Part shown: one piece after another, positions 22,421 to 36,442 of the stretch
How positions within the stretch are numbered: position 1 is the first letter of the stretch
How the letters are laid out: each line of letters opens with the position of its first letter
Assembly (NCBI GenBank): GCA_024349245.1
Contig: JALDNG010000092.1
Coordinates: forward strand, 623,001 to 687,000
DNA length: 64,000 nt
Origin: Neodontobutis hainanensis
Lineage: Eukaryota; Chordata; Actinopteri; Gobiiformes; Odontobutidae
Direction: 5' to 3'
Made by a program: the position numbers and the translations under genes
Notes under the pieces: model-generated
What the model was told of the DNA's origin: nothing
Seen by the model: the letters and a program-made list of their open reading frames with translations, nothing else
Database searches by the model: none

Positions 22421-25249
22421 TTCCCCCCTCTTTATGCTGATAATAATTAGCATAAACAATCTACTAGCTTGAGTGTGAGTTGTTTACTTTTGACAAAGCG
22501 AAAACCCAGCAGGGCATCTGACCTAGCCTAAGTACACTTGACCATTTGACCTAACGCTGGGAAAAAGTCTTTGTCCACCCCTTGCCCCAGGGCGGCGTCA
22601 ACACACAAACATCAAGCATTAACTTATGTAATCACTTCAACTGCATCTCAAACACATTTCAAATCAAAGACAAAAATGATTGTACAGGATATGTTTACAA
22701 TCAAATGGGACTCCACAGAGTCATGCACTGATTCTTCAAAATCAATTTCTTAAAAGTCCATAAATCAAAACACAGTGTCACTCCAAAAGCGTAGAAAAAT
22801 ATGCCAGAGTTTAAGCTGGTCGGCCCATCAGACATTAAGCTGGTCGCCCCATCGGACTCAAGATCTCTGGCCTGTCCTTCAATGAACCATACGGCCCTTA
22901 GGACTGTAGTATGATCCGTCCTGGAGCTGTTGTCCCGTTGGTGAACATGCAAACGTTAACGTCCCTCAGATATTAAAGTGTTCATCTGAGCTCAAAGCCT
23001 CGACCACAGTCGCTGGGCAGGTGCATGTCCAGGAATGTTGACCCAATGGCCACATCCATCAATCTCACCAACAAGCTCCGGATACATGGAAATCAACACA
23101 AACAAAAGTTATCAGACATGGAAGACATGAAAGTACATCTCAACACATAATTAAAGTCTCAGTCACTTTCAAAATATTTTGTATCTATTTTTTAAAACCA
23201 TGTCAAAATCACTTACTCTATTCCAGAATCCTCTGCCAATCCTTCTGCAGAGTGTGAGGCTCTTTCTCAAAGGCTTTAGTTATGCTGTTAACTAGACCTG
23301 TGTTACCTTGGATGACATCCTGTTGTAGATCTCACCTTTTCAGCTCATAGCATCTCAGGCATCTCTTGTCCAATTCATAAACCTTTGTTGGTTATAACTC
23401 TAATTAATTTAATTCCACATTTGCATAAATTCAATTCTAATTTAATTTTAGCCTTAAATTCATTAAGGACACCTTGAAGGACCCCCCTCTTGTCGATGTA
23501 AATCTCAAATAAACCTGATGGAACTTCTGTTTGGTTCCTAAGGTGTGAGTTTCTACTCACAATGTTCTCGTCACATTGTATGTGCACAAATAAACCAGGA
23601 TCCTTTATGTTTCCGGTCAGCATGCAATGCTGGTCTAATGGTCTTACTTCCACAAAACCTCCAGACTTCTGCTTTGCACTGCACCTGTCCCTGATCTCAG
23701 TTTGTCAGGTTCAGAGTGATGTTACAGGACGTCCTGTCACTGGCCCTGCTCACAGGTGTACTCCAGGTGTAAACCAAGATGACTATAAGTTCAAAGAACC
23801 ATGTTAATATTAGCTCTTACTGGTGGCTATATTAATTGTCAAATCCTCTTTTCTAAGCCGGTACCTTCTGTGGTTGGCTTCCATCAAAACAAAATACAAA
23901 CAAACAAATCAAACGTTCTCTGACATTTTTTAGACCCATAGAAAGTGCCCTTCAGGCTTTCGTCAAACGAAACCATACAAGCTCTTAAAATGATCAAACC
24001 ATAAAAATGAAACACAGATAAACCCTGTTTCCACAAATATGTTCTGCTGGAAATCTAATTTAATCTGAAAGGTTCAATCAGACCAAACAGTGTTTCTCCA
24101 GAACGGTCCTTCATGTCAACTTTCTTTCTTTCTTTATTTTTATTTAAACTCTTTAACTGTATTAGCACATCCCTACATTACTCTTTTACACGCATCACCT
24201 CTTCACTTTAATACAGTTTAAATCTTCTTCTCCCTCTCTTTTTTGAGACCTGGGAAACCCATGGCTCAAAACAAAAATAAAAAAATAAAAATAAAAATAA
24301 TAAACATAAAATCATAAAATGAAAGGCCAGTGCCATTGATCATTTTAAAATTTCAGTCTATCAATTATCGTTTCTAATTATTTGTCTTCTTTATGTTTTC
24401 CAAATAGCATCACTGTTGTTTCTGTTATATTTAAAACTTACTTTTGTTTCGTTCAGTTTTAATTTTAGTTACCATTAGTTGTAGGTCTTTACCTGTAACT
24501 GTAAGTAGTATCATCCGCAATCATAGTAATATTTTATTCAGTTGATGCAAACATAAACAACTTTAAAACAGATCAGCACCAGTTTCTCATGATCTATCGT
24601 CACAGAACTTTTAGTTAAAGACTTTAAATTCTCAATCCAATTAGAAAATCCTCAGAATATTATTCAATCACCTCAAAGTAATTCCTTTGGAAATTAAAAT
24701 CCTCAAAAACAAAACTCTTCCCTCCCTTGGGAGTTAACCTTGTAACAGGACAGCCTCCTTCAGCTGCTCAAACACCTCGTCTCTCTCCTCCAAAACTCCA
24801 TCACCATGTGACTGTCGTTTAAAAAACTTTTCATAAAATTAACTAAGTTCTGTGTTAATTTCTCTGCATTTACCCTTTATAATAACAATTCTTCAGGGTT
24901 TGTTCAGTCTAGAATTGTTCCACACTGTCTCTATAAAACTCTGTTTTAACACCAGGTGCTCAATAAATAAAACAAACCAGTTTGTTTTTGCATTTTTTTG
25001 TTATATTAATTTTAACCGCATCATATCTAAAATGTTTATTCATTCCTAATTTCACGTTTCCAACATTTTTGCATCAGACTCTACAAAAGAAAACCCTTCA
25101 CTCAATGTTAAACCGAAACTCATCAAGTGCAAAATCAACTCTACGTCTCTTCATTTATTCACATTCACCACCATTGAACCCAGTAATAGTTAGTAATGTT
25201 AATTTAAAACATGCAAAGATTAAACCTCTTAAAATTTTTCTCTTTAAAT
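22421..25249 (-). mobile_element. Second, truncated internal region of the LTR element
   Basis: This matches 9,450-12,284 with only minor indels, then stops abruptly after CTCTTTAAAT at 25,249, where unrelated sequence begins. It is the 3' 2.8 kb of another internal region. Its 5' part, primer-binding site and outer LTR are absent. No retroviral coding sequence is visible. Confidence 0.88.
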
Positions 25250-26379
25250 GCAGAAGTTCAAAGTTTACACAGGCATTATTTATTCAAAACTTGTGCCACC
25301 ATTGCATTGACTTCTTTGTTTTAAAACATTGCTATTTTGGGGGTCTTCACAAGGAACTGTATTAAACAATGTATTTCATCTCATTTCATCAGCAGCAGAT
25401 CCTCACTTTGATTTGTTTGTACCTCTTTTGCTTTTGCATTTCATCACTGCAACAGGCAGCACCAGGACTCGTTTTGAACGCACTTCCCCACCTCTCCACA
25501 TGGATAGATAAAAGGACGAGGGGTTGAAAAATGCAAACCAAACATGGCTGATGTGATGGTCCTTCAGGCAAAGCCAACATTATACTTCTTTCTAAAACAT
25601 TACATTTCCTCTCAGTTAGTTTTGTTTTGCCATAAATGCTCAACAAGCGACGCAGTAAAAGATCGTCACTGTCGCCTTGTTTGGTCACATCCTGGCATCT
25701 GTTTGACTGCCTTTTTGTGTTTTATTGACATGCCATTCAAGGCTTTCAAACAGCTGCTGCACTCAGTTCAATGGATCCAAAGTTCAAATAGAAAAAGTTG
25801 TCCTCTTTCCAACTTTCATCGATTGGCAGACGCTTTCTTGTCTGAAGACGTGGAGTCTGTAAAATAACTTATATATTATTTAAAAACATTACATAATGCT
25901 GTTTTAATGCTGAGAAAGCCCTAGAAACAGATTCGACAGAGGTTAAAGTCTGCAGAGACGACAGTCTATGTGAGATCTGAAAAGCGGACAGTTTCTCTGA
26001 TAAAACGTCTGTTCCTTTCTGAGCAGAGCGAACCATCTGTACCTCAGTGGAAGCAAACCTACACAAACTTTTCCACAGACTCAGTTTGTTATCATCTGAA
26101 TGAATTATGAATTTCTATCTGGGTGGATACTAACTAAATGTTTAGCTATAAATTAAACTAATGTTGAAGAATCACGTTCAGAGGAAAGCGGTTCAGTTTA
26201 TATTTATTTAGTCAGGTGCTGAGTACTTTCCGTTTGAAAAAATATAAGCAGACTCTAAGGGTTTTAGATTTTACAAAAAAGGAAATGTTGTGGATTTGAT
26301 TCATGTTGGATAAGTCTGTGTTGCTTTTTAATACATATTTGTTACGCTATTATTTAGGCAAGGTAATTTATTCACTGAA
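25250..26379. other. Non-coding stretch right of the LTR array
   Basis: No gene or repeat family was recognised. It begins at the truncation point of the retroviral array, so part of the original right flank may be lost. Open frames up to 107 codons exist on both strands but overlap and show no domain or splice context. Confidence 0.5.
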
Positions 26380-26860
26380 TATAGCACAATTCATACACTG
26401 GTTATTTTAAAGGTCTTTACATGTTTACAATGTGCTTTTTTTTTAAAGACAAAGAGTGCAGATGAAAAACACTTTCAGTTGTCTTTACTGAATGTAGGCG
26501 GAGCTAAAGAGGAAGGTTTTTAACCCCCCCTTGAACATTGTTAAAGTTGAGGCTGTTCCAGATTTTTGCTGCATGAAACTTAAACGCTGCTTCACCCTGT
26601 TTAGTTCTAACTCTGGGCTCGAGCAGAAGACCTGTCCCAGATGTTCTCAGAGTCTGAGGAGGCTCATAAGCTACTAGCATGTCAGAAATATATTCTGGTG
26701 CTATACCATTTAGAGACTTGTAAACCAGAAGTGCTGTTTTAAAGTCTATTCTCTGAGCAACAGGAAGCCAGTGCAGAGATTTGAAAAGTTTAGAAGAGGC
26801 TTAATGTTTTTAAGGTCATTGAAAATGTTCCAGACTGAAAGAAATTACTGACTATATCAG
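26380..26860 (-). mobile_element. L2-like LINE fragment
   Basis: Read on the minus strand, the stretch carries the familiar end of fish L2-clade ORF2. The segment CACTGGCTTCCTGTTGCTC (about 26,773-26,755) is the codon run for HWLPV followed by related residues. A decayed KALN-like segment and words for ARTxGTGLL and GEAAFKF follow. The 3' end shares AGCACAATTCATACACTGG (26,385-26,403) with the related copy at 38.78 kb. It is truncated and frameshifted. Confidence 0.7.
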
Positions 26861-27681
26861 TGAGTTGTTGTAACAAACTGATTTTAGAAATCTAGTGGGT
26901 GAAACATCGAGCATTGTTTCAATCGCTTGTGGTGTATGTCGGGCAGTTTGGTGTTTTTTTTTTTTTTTTCTTTTCTCCTTGTTTCTGTAACTTCCAGCTG
27001 ATCCTTGGTTCTTAGTCACTTTTATTTCTTAATTTTTGTGAAAGGCTTTACTCATTTTTGTCATGACCTTTTATTACATTTTAGATTTTTTTATAAAAAA
27101 AATGAATCGGTTTGCCTAATTTAATTCTTTTTTTTTTTGTCTGTTGTCTCAGCCTGGTATAAAATCTACTTCCCTTTTTCCAAAGAGCACTCTCAAATGG
27201 ACCTTAATTAGTGTAACCAGTCACTTTTTCTTTAAGGCCTGCAGGAAATGTCAAACCATTATTTTGTTTTGATGAAGTCATTGAACTGACATTTGTCAAT
27301 TTGCAATGAAAATGAATTTATGTTACTGTAAATTTTGATATGCCATTCACTGTAGAAATATAAAACAGTCATACATTTTCTTCCACATTGCTATAGTGCC
27401 TTTTATGAACATATCACATCTTCTTTTAAGAACCAAGCTCAGGAGGCAAAAAACAGCAAAACAACACAGTTACAGATCATTGATAAAGTCAGACACGGCA
27501 GAAAGTAGATTGCAGAAAAAAAAACACAATATCTGGGATCTATGATTACTTTTGTAAATTGTAATGACAAGGGCACACTGTCACTGTCATGTTCATCACA
27601 CTGATGCTGACTGGAAGTAACATACTGTATATTCACCATTTGTTGTGATGAGATAAATGGCAGTTCATCTAAACGGTAAAC
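26861..27681. other. Non-coding stretch
   Basis: AT-rich with poly-T runs near 26,955-26,970 and 27,129-27,139. I see no gene or identifiable repeat. Confidence 0.5.
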
Positions 27682-28140
27682 CAGAGGTGCCCAACCTATT
27701 TCCCTCGGAGGACCAGAACGGAAATGTATTACTGGGCCATGGGCCAAACACAAAGATCTTTTGCATGTAATTGAAAGAAACACTTAATTTTGTTCTGACC
27801 AGGAGCTCTGCAAACCTAATCTGTTTTACCCTGAACTTTCAGAAATCAGTCTAGTTGTGGACTTAAAAAGTGTTGAAATGTGCACATATGCACAAACCTA
27901 CCTGAATCTGAAGATGCTTTAATCTTTGATGTTAATGTGAGCACGATGAGTGAGATCATCAGGTTGTTTCTGGGATATCTAAACCCAGTGGCTCCTCTTT
28001 AATGCAATAGTCCATTACCAATGGTTAAGTATGCTCGACAATTACTGCAGACTAAATCATTCAGGCAATTTCCATTTGCAAAACATGACAACCATTGGTG
28101 GGCCAATTTTAACCCCCAGGCCCCACTTTGGGCACCCCTG
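27682..28140. mobile_element. hAT-type non-autonomous DNA transposon
   Basis: The ends are inverted repeats of the hAT/Charlie type. The left end reads CAGAGGTGCCCAAC and the right end, inverted, reads CAGGGGTGCCCAAA. Subterminal words are typical too (GGGCCATGGGCC on the left, GGCCCCACTTT on the right). The 459-bp body has no transposase. The flanking 8-mers CGGTAAAC and GTTTAAAC agree at five of eight positions, compatible with a decayed target-site duplication. Confidence 0.75.
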
Positions 28141-31100
28141 GTTTAAACTTATAATTTTAAATGGATTTTAATGATTTTATGACTTGTTTTTAATCACATA
28201 CATTCAGTCGAACAACTAGTTTGACTTTAATAGACCCAACTTTTGTCTGAAATGTGACGTCTGCATGTTGCACTCCTTAAGAACGCTTTATAAATAAGTC
28301 CCCAGAGCTCCTGCTTGTATCAGAGCTTGCACCGGCTGAAGGACACACCGTCTCATGAACCAATCTAAAAAATTATGTCTGGCGTAAATCTGTAAGTGCT
28401 CATTAAGTTTGATTGAAGTTAATGTCATTGCGCTGCCCTTTCTTCTTTGCCTCCAGGGAACAGTCTACGAGCCGTCACCACTTTCAAACCCTTCTGTCAC
28501 TCAGGGGTCAGAGGTCACAGTGCAGGACGCTCCAGATGAGTGTTGTGTGGTCAGCTCGACGGGGGTTTGTCATGAACACAGCACTGATAAGATTTGGTTA
28601 AAGACAGAGTGTGGTTCACAGTGGAGTCATGTGGAGAGGCCAGTGGGGCATGACCTTTAAAAACACTGACATGAATAAATATGCACATACCTACAACTGG
28701 AAAATGTTGTGTAATCTTCTTCTTATTGCTGAACATGAAATGTCTAAATATTACATTGAGAGTTTTGATCTAAGTTTGGACAATGCTTGTTGAAGAACCA
28801 AGTGGTTAACTTTACTTCGAACATTGTGTCAGTTTGTTGTGACATTAAGTACAACTGAGAGGCACAACGTTTTGCCCAAAAGATTGTGTTGTCTTTTGGT
28901 CGCTCGTTTCCTACAGGACAGTGTTTTAACTCCACAAAAACACAAATCTGCTTTGTAGTGTAAACTATGAAGACATGGATCCTCAGGAAAAACAGTATCG
29001 TAAGGAAGCTAATGGCTACAGGAAACGCACATCAAGTGGAACAACAACAGAAAAATTCTGTGTTTTTTGTGTTTCATAAACAAATTTTCTGAAAATATAT
29101 TTGTTAAATAGTTGTTAATTTATGTTAAAATTCCTACAGATGCTGCAGAAAACCCCAGGATTTAAAAAAGTTGTATCTTTGAAAGCAGTGTGTTTCTTTT
29201 TGTGTGGAATTGATTGGGTTCACAGTGTCCGTACTGTTTTGACAGGTACAATATATCATTTTGATTACACTAAAGGCCAGAGTTTGCATTTTGGCTGTAA
29301 TATGTATGTCAACGTCACTCTCTTTGGCTTTGGTCTTATCAGCCACTGAAGACAGACAGTCAGAGTGTAGCTACAGGATTTGTAAGTGGGTGGATAAATA
29401 CAGGTTGTGTTGTAGTGCATTTAACATCATGATTTGTGCTTTTTATATATTGCAACAATTATGACAGAAATGGCTTCGCTCGAAAAGCTGGTTTACAGTG
29501 TTGTGTTGTAAAGTGACAAATGTATTTTCATAAAAACTGAGCAGCATTGTACACTCGAGCCAAAGAACTATTGAATAAACTCTGGAGGTAATGTCTTTGA
29601 CTGATCTCATTACAGCTCTTTATAAATATGTCCCTCAAACACCTTCACTGCAGCTTCTCAAACACTTTTTATCCTGGTTTTGTTTAGCGGCAGGACTCGG
29701 GGTACCATTGTGGGTGAACGCTGCCTCTGGAGGAAGCCAATTATTGGAGCCAACAGTGAAAGTCAGTCCACAGCAGCTGCTACACCTTCAGTAGTTGTCT
29801 CTCTCTCCATCTGTCTGAGCAGCAGCAAGTCTCTGTGAAGCTGAGCATGGACCAGACATTGAGTTTTAATCATGTCTCCTCTGGGACATCTCTGTCTGTC
29901 TCAAGCCCGGCCCTGTTCACGTCTACTTTATCCAATGTTGGTTTTAAGACATTTAGGGGAACGTTTTAGATTTTGTTTGATTAAATTCTTTACACACGCC
30001 ATTTATTTTTAACGTGCAAAGAAAATATAACCACAAAACAGTTTCTTCCACATAGCTTTAGTGCATTTTTGGGGATTTGCATTTATATTTGACATTTATT
30101 GTCATTGTTTCATCATCATAAATCTGTATTCCATTTCCCTCAGACTTTGTTTTATTCCACCTGAATGGTCACTCTAATCTAACTCCAACAATGTGAACTG
30201 AGGTCTTGCTCTGCACTTTAGAAAACCCATTTGGGTGTCAAAAAGGGACATTTCCTTTTATTTGTTATTATATTTGGACATGTTAAGGTGATGCCATTGT
30301 TTGCAGCCCGCTCTGATCCTCCATAATCTACAACAGAGGTTTACAGTGTGTCAAAGGGAGCACTAAACTCAGGAGATAATGGCTACAGTGGAGAATTAGT
30401 GAAAGGAAAGAGTTGAGGCGGTCCACTCAGAGGTGACTTTATCTCTGACCTGAAGGAAGATATCCTTCTGATGCATTATGTGTCGGCCCTGAACGGTTTC
30501 AGAAGGTCCTTAGCCTGGTGGATCTTTCATGTGAACGCACAAATCGAGTGGAAGTGAGTGGGGCGAGGGTGTAGGGAGTGGATTGAGCAAGGCCCAGTGT
30601 GTGAGTGGTAGCAACCTGTGTATGTGCGCAAAAAAAAGTGGCTGCATACTGTGCTGCCGTGTTGCTGTCATTTAGAAAACAAGACAGTGAAATAATCTCA
30701 CAAATAAACTGTAACCTGCTTTAACCCTCAGTCTAGAGAGACTGGATGAGAGTAAGAACAAATAAGGGTTACAATTAGCATTTTTATCTTCAGTTGTAAT
30801 CTAAATTTAAATATATGGGCAGAATTGTAAATAGCACTGAACAACTTCTAGGCATGTTTGTTGAGACTCACCAAGTTTTGTTTAAAGCCTCCACATATAA
30901 TAAGACCCCCTGCTGTTTGTGTTTAGGGGCTGCATAGAAGAATAAATTACCTTGGAGATATTAAGCTTCTTTCATCTAAAGTCTCTGTTACGCTGTATAT
31001 TTTTAGCCTGAGCCGCTCCGAAGGGAAAATAACGAAGCTTTACAGAGCCACTCAAAACAAACATCACATGGTTATTGATCATAAATTTACCAACCTCAGG

Positions 31101-34100
31101 GGAAAAAGTGGCTTGATTTTATGGCTCCTGGTTACAACATCAGTCCTCAAAATGAAATATTGATTGACTGGGAAATAAAAAGGACAATCGGAAAGGCTCG
31201 AATACAAGTGTAGGCTTCAGGCTTTGGGGCACTTTTACAGCCACAGTGAACAGTGTTATTAGTGACACTGGTTTAGTGTATGGAGAGTGTTTCTATAGGC
31301 TGGTAGCTTTTAAGTAGATCTAAATGATACATTTATGGAATGAAGACAAATGTGAACTGTTATTAAGGCACTATGGAACAGATTTTTCATATGTACAATA
31401 AGCACAACAACTTTGTTAAATTGTAAAGCTTTCTGACACATCTCCAACTATAGCAGAAGTTGTACTGGGCAGGATGGCAACTACAATCACAGTACATTTT
31501 AATACAAGACTGATTTTACATGACAAGATTGGGATAATTGTCAGTTTTTGTTTAACTAAATGGGGTCTGCACTCTCTAACTATGGCTAACTAAAGTTGAG
31601 CACTGTTCATGAGTCATCCCTGTTTGCTAAAGGATGCCTCTTTCTGCTCTGTTGACAGTTAAGTGACAAGAAACACATTTAGAGATAACAGATCTGCAAA
31701 CACAGGCACAAAATATACCAACAACAACAACTTCAACTGAAATACCTGCGTCTGTCAGCAGCTGTCGTCTGTGTGGAGCGTTATTGAGAGAGACATTTGT
31801 CAGGTCCTCTATAGGAAAGAGCCTCATGCGTTTTAAAATCTGCATCATGGACAAATGGAGATGAATAAACCAAGCACTGCCAAAAGGAGAGTAATGTATA
31901 CTGCTTTGAACAAGTAAAAAGGAGTAATTGGTCATCGCTTATTGCATTTTCTACATTTTCTACAAATAAATTCGACTCAAATGGGGGTTGACTGGGCCTG
32001 AGTGCAGTTAGTTTGCTTTGCTTTGCTGTGGTTTGCTGTATTATATGCAATAATGCTGCTTTCAGGGACTCTTTGGATTGTTTTGTGGGGTAAGTCTTGA
32101 CTTTAAGAGTAGGTTTTGAGCATGTTCGACTGAAGCACATTTAGATTCTGGTCTATGAGCCAGCCTTTTAACTAAATTAAATGTGTCTCTTTAATTCTCC
32201 AAGACAATAGTAATGATTTATGACAGGCCGGTGTTCACTGTGCTCAGTTTATTCTCTGAACAAAGCCTCTCAGATTGTGCTGGTTCAGAGTGAAACCCAC
32301 CCTAAACTCTGTTAAAGCTGCTATTTTTCCTTCACTTGACGCTAAGTGCCATGTAACAGCCTTTATAAAACCAACTCAGTGTAAACAAAAGTGTTGACGG
32401 CAGGACTTTTCCAAAGACAGAAAGTGCTGCAGTCAGGGTTTTGTGGAGAGTAAGTCAAAAAAGAAGTGACTATTTTTTAAGGAGTGTCATTTGAAGAGAG
32501 ATAAAAATTTAAATTAGACTTTGAAAATTAAAATGTCTAAATGCCCCTGGATGTGTTTACAGTGTTTGGTTTGGCAAAATAAAGAAAAGCTTAAACCTTT
32601 CTTTCATGATGTCCTGACTATGACCAGGTGGCCCAGAGAATAGGCTATATACTATCACCTACTTTATTTATTGTTTCTATATTTCTATGATTCTATTTTT
32701 CAAAAGAAGCATCTCTGTGATAATTGCTTTGTTTTGTGTGATTTTTATATTTTACTGTTTAGAGTCACTCAGTTTCTCTGCTGCTCTGTATCTCCACATT
32801 AAAATTTGTGCAGGTGTTTTTCTTCCTTTTACAACATTGTTTTATGCTTCTTCTATTGTTCTTGTGATGAGCAAACCTGGTTCAGATTCTGATAACGCTG
32901 TTGAGGAGTCAAAGCATTGCAAAAACACAGCACTAGTTACACTATTTCTCTCTTTTATGCCCTGACATCAGAGAGGGGCCACTGCTCTTAATTATCAATA
33001 TTTCATACAAAGGACTGTAAAAGAGGCTAAAGCTGCAGCCTGATAAGGGGAGTTTGTCAAACAGAGGTGGATCATTGTGATGGATTTTCAGGGCAATAGC
33101 CCCTGATTTAGGGAAGCCCCATACCATAGGAGTTGCCTATGTTAAAAAAATAATAAGCTAAAACACCTTGATATATTTTGTTTTCAGGGCTGGAAATTGA
33201 TTTAATCTAATTTGAATAAACTCATCTAGGCTCACATCTTGCATGCTACAGACATGTAGTTTCTTGAAACTGCTCAGGTTAAAAAGAGTAAACTATGTTT
33301 AGCCTTTATTCCTTTTGATTTAAAGCCTTTGAGTCTGGGATATTTGGGGCCAGTTTAATCAAAAATTTGTTGACTTATCATATTGAATGTTATCCAAATC
33401 TGTATTCAGGGTGTGTGCTCCAGACAAACATTACCCACATTTATCAGTTCTTTGTCATGCAATCTCATGTTGTGTAGTCTGTGGATTGTGGACTATTTTA
33501 CACTGCCCATGCCCACCGCACCGAGTCCAGGGGGCAGGCTAGTAGTGGTAGGCCATTACTGCCCCACTCTGCCCCTGCTCTGTAGAAAAGCTCAGTTTGG
33601 TTAATTTACTTTAGAGCTGAAAATGAACAATGAACCAGGAGCAAACTGAACTAAAGGGATCTGTGTGTTTCCTTCTTACAGCTATACCTGCCTGTATCCA
33701 TCTTTATGCTGTAGAACTATACACGTTCACAGTTGTATCACAGAGGTACTGCGTGGATCGATTATACGACAGGTCTCTGTGATTGGTGGATGCTTCAGTG
33801 TCTCAGGCCTCAGAGAGAACATTTTCCTGTTTGGCCCTGACTCCTCTCTGCCCACAGCCCTCCTCCAGGCCCTACCCTCGCTTCACAACAGCTCCACCTG
33901 GACCTCATTCTCCTCCTGAGCGTCTGGCCTCAGGCTGCGCCGCTCTGGCTCCTTCTGCCCCTCTTCATTTCAGAAACAGTCTCTTGTTTAAAACCCACCC
34001 CACGTCCTCTCGGCTGTCTCCTGCCTGAGCTCGGTCTGATTGAGCGCTGCGTCTGAGTCATACCTCTTCATGGTACTTCTCACTGAAAAGAACAAGGACG

Positions 34101-34380
34101 CTATGATAATATAAAGGATCCCACGCAGCCTCAAAAGCTAGAGTACAGTGCAACAGTTCTCCAGTAAATGCTATTATACAATCAAAGCAAATGTGCAAAT
34201 AATAAGTGCTCCATTTCTTTGGTTTATTTATTTGCTTATATTAGCCTTAGTTTACCTAATTTGATCATGACTTATTTAACTTAATTCAACAAGTTTTTTT
34301 TCTATATTTTAGTATATAGGGATATATCCAGCTGACAGGAAACATCTTGTTTTTTCCAATACATAACATTTCTTTATGTT
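28141..34380. other. Long non-coding stretch
   Basis: No supported gene in about 6.2 kb. The best exon-like point is an acceptor consensus (pyrimidine run ending CTCCAG at 28,457) before a frame on the plus strand, but no donor or partner exon is convincing. Other frames are short and carry no recognisable domain. No repeat family was assigned. Confidence 0.45.
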
Positions 34381-34394
34381 CATTACTACATTAA

Positions 34395-34655
34395 TCCAAG
34401 GCTTTTTTTATTATTACTTATTTTTTAATATAGCACTTTTCGACCTAGTAGTCACTCAAAGCACTTTACCAGTGTTACAGCTGACCACTGGAGGCAAGGT
34501 GAGTTAGGTGTCTTGCCCAAGGACACAATGACAGTATTGAACTGTGAGGGAGAAAAGGATGATATGATTTTTTTGGATGTTTTGAGTGGGGATTAAACTG
34601 CCCACCCGTCGGTCGTAGGACGGCCACTCTACCACTGAGCTACTGCTGCCCATTG
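34395..34655 (-). mobile_element. tRNA-derived SINE
   Basis: On the minus strand the head reads GGGCAGCAGTAGCTCAGTGG, a good RNA polymerase III A box (TAGCTCAGTGG). A weak B box (GCAGTTTAATCCC) follows about 35 nt later. The body has TGTCCTTGGGCAAGACACC and CACTGGTAAAGTGCTTTGAG and ends in GTGCTATATTAAAAAATAAG. This is a widespread teleost SINE form, and it shares its head type with the copies near 39.4 and 60.3 kb. Confidence 0.7.
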
Positions 34656-35539
34656 ATTTGATATGTTTGACTAAGTGCAGTTTTAAAGTGAACATATTTA
34701 AGGTTTTACAACTTTAAATTGGGTTGCTATGGTTGCTAGGGAGAGGGCGTGTAAAGTGGTACATTGTTGTTCTTCCCTCTTGAAAATTTGTTGTTGTTTC
34801 TATCTTTTCTCTTCCACTTATTTTACTTACATACACAAATTTATTAAATATTAAGTAATTTGTGCTCTTTAAAAAAGTAACTTTGACAGCTCTCGGATTT
34901 ACAGAATTTAAATTTTGACCTCTAATGTCTCAGGAGTTCCACCCTTTTTGAAACCCACCCTGTTTTGTCATTTCTCACTTTCTCATTTTTCAATTTTACA
35001 TAAACATAAATATAATATATAATATAATAAATATATAAATATAATAATTCTCTTTGGCTTGGCCATATTTTGATCTTATTTAGAATTTCTCAGTGTTGTT
35101 TTTGAAGTGTTTCTTTTTTGGATTTGCTATAAAATAGGGGCTGGAAAAGTCGTAAATTGTTCCCTTAACCAGTTTGAACTTTGATATTTCTCATGTTTTT
35201 CTCTCGACACAGGCCGTAATAGTATAATATTTTCTCCATTTCAACATCTATTACCAGAGCCCTGTGCCTCTGATCCCTGTCCTCTCTTTTATACACTCCT
35301 GCTTTTACAAATAGAAAACGGTGGCCCCCATTAAACCTCTTTTACGCTCCAGAAGCTTGAGTTCAATGTAAATGTATTTCCGCAAATATCCTCGGCAGCT
35401 GCAAAACCAACTTTAGAAACAGTCTTTTCCTAAACGGTCTTTTTTAAAAGTCCCCCAGAGGTTTTGAATGTTAATATTTTGTGAATGAGAGGTTTTTGCA
35501 GCTGAAACTCAAGGTGACTCATGTTAAATGTACAATATG

Positions 35540-36442
35540 GAACTTATTGTGCAGTGAGGAGGGGGGCAGTGTATGAATGTCAGAGGGATCAGCGGGGTGC
35601 AGAGTTCAATAAAGAGACAGCTCTGCTGAAAAAACTGTTCTTCAGTCTGCTGGTCCTGGTCTTGAAGCACCTGAAATGCCTGCCGGAGGGCAAGAGAGAG
35701 AACAGTCTATGGGCAGGATGAGAGGAGTCCTTGTGGATGCTGCGAGCTCAACGCAGGCAGCGTTTCCTCTGGACGTCCTCTGTGGCTGGAAGTGGAGCCC
35801 CTGTGATGCGTTGGGCGGTTTTCACCACCAACTGCAGTGCCTTAAGCTCTGCAACAGAGCAGCTCCCAAACCAGACTGTGACACAGTTGGTCAGGATGCT
35901 TTCTATTGCACAGTGGTAGTTCACAAGGACATCTGAGGACATCCGATTCTTCTTTAGTGTCCTCAAGAAGAAGAGTCCCTGGTGAGCCTTCTTGACCAGG
36001 CTGGAGGTGTTGGTCCTCCGGGATGTGGGTCCCCAGGAACTTTTAACTGGAGCTCTTTTGTCTTGGAGGTGTTAAGGAGCAGGTTATTGTCATTGCACCA
36101 TGTGGCCAGGTGCTGGATCTTCTACCTGTAGGCAGTCTCATCGTTGTTGCTGATGAGACCAATCACAGTAGTGTCATCCGCAAACTTGATGATGGCATTA
36201 GATCCATTTACAGGCCCGCAGTCGGAGATGAAGAGGGAGTAGAGGAAGGGGCTCAGGAAAAAGCCCTGTGGTACACCAGTGTTGAATGTGGTGGTGTTGG
36301 AGCAGACGGAGTCGAATTGCACCTGCTGGGGGCTGTTGGTCAGGAAGTCCATGATCCAGTTGCAGAGGGAGGAGTTAATGTCCAGGTCTTCAAGTTTGGC
36401 TTTTAGCTTGGACGGGATGACTGTGTTGAATGCTGTGCACAC
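35540..36442 (-). mobile_element. LINE reverse-transcriptase fragment (inverted 5' part)
   Basis: The minus-strand frame 36,442-36,122 reads as reverse transcriptase. It contains AFNTVIPSKL, a GVPQGFFLSPFLYSLF block (the usual G-x-PQG-x-x-LSP motif) and FADDTTVIGLI, the catalytic F-A-D-D box. Downstream, 35,966-35,748 gives the C-terminal region with AIESILTNCVTVWFG. The clade is jockey/L2-like of the kind common in fish. Stop codons and frameshifts interrupt it. It abuts plus-strand LINE tail sequence at 36,443, suggesting a single insertion with an inverted 5' part. Confidence 0.8.

Noticed and set aside
28457..28590. Exon-like segment after a good splice acceptor (CTTTGCCTCCAG)
   Set aside because: Two different frames are open, no convincing donor or neighbouring exon was found, and the peptide resembles nothing known to me.
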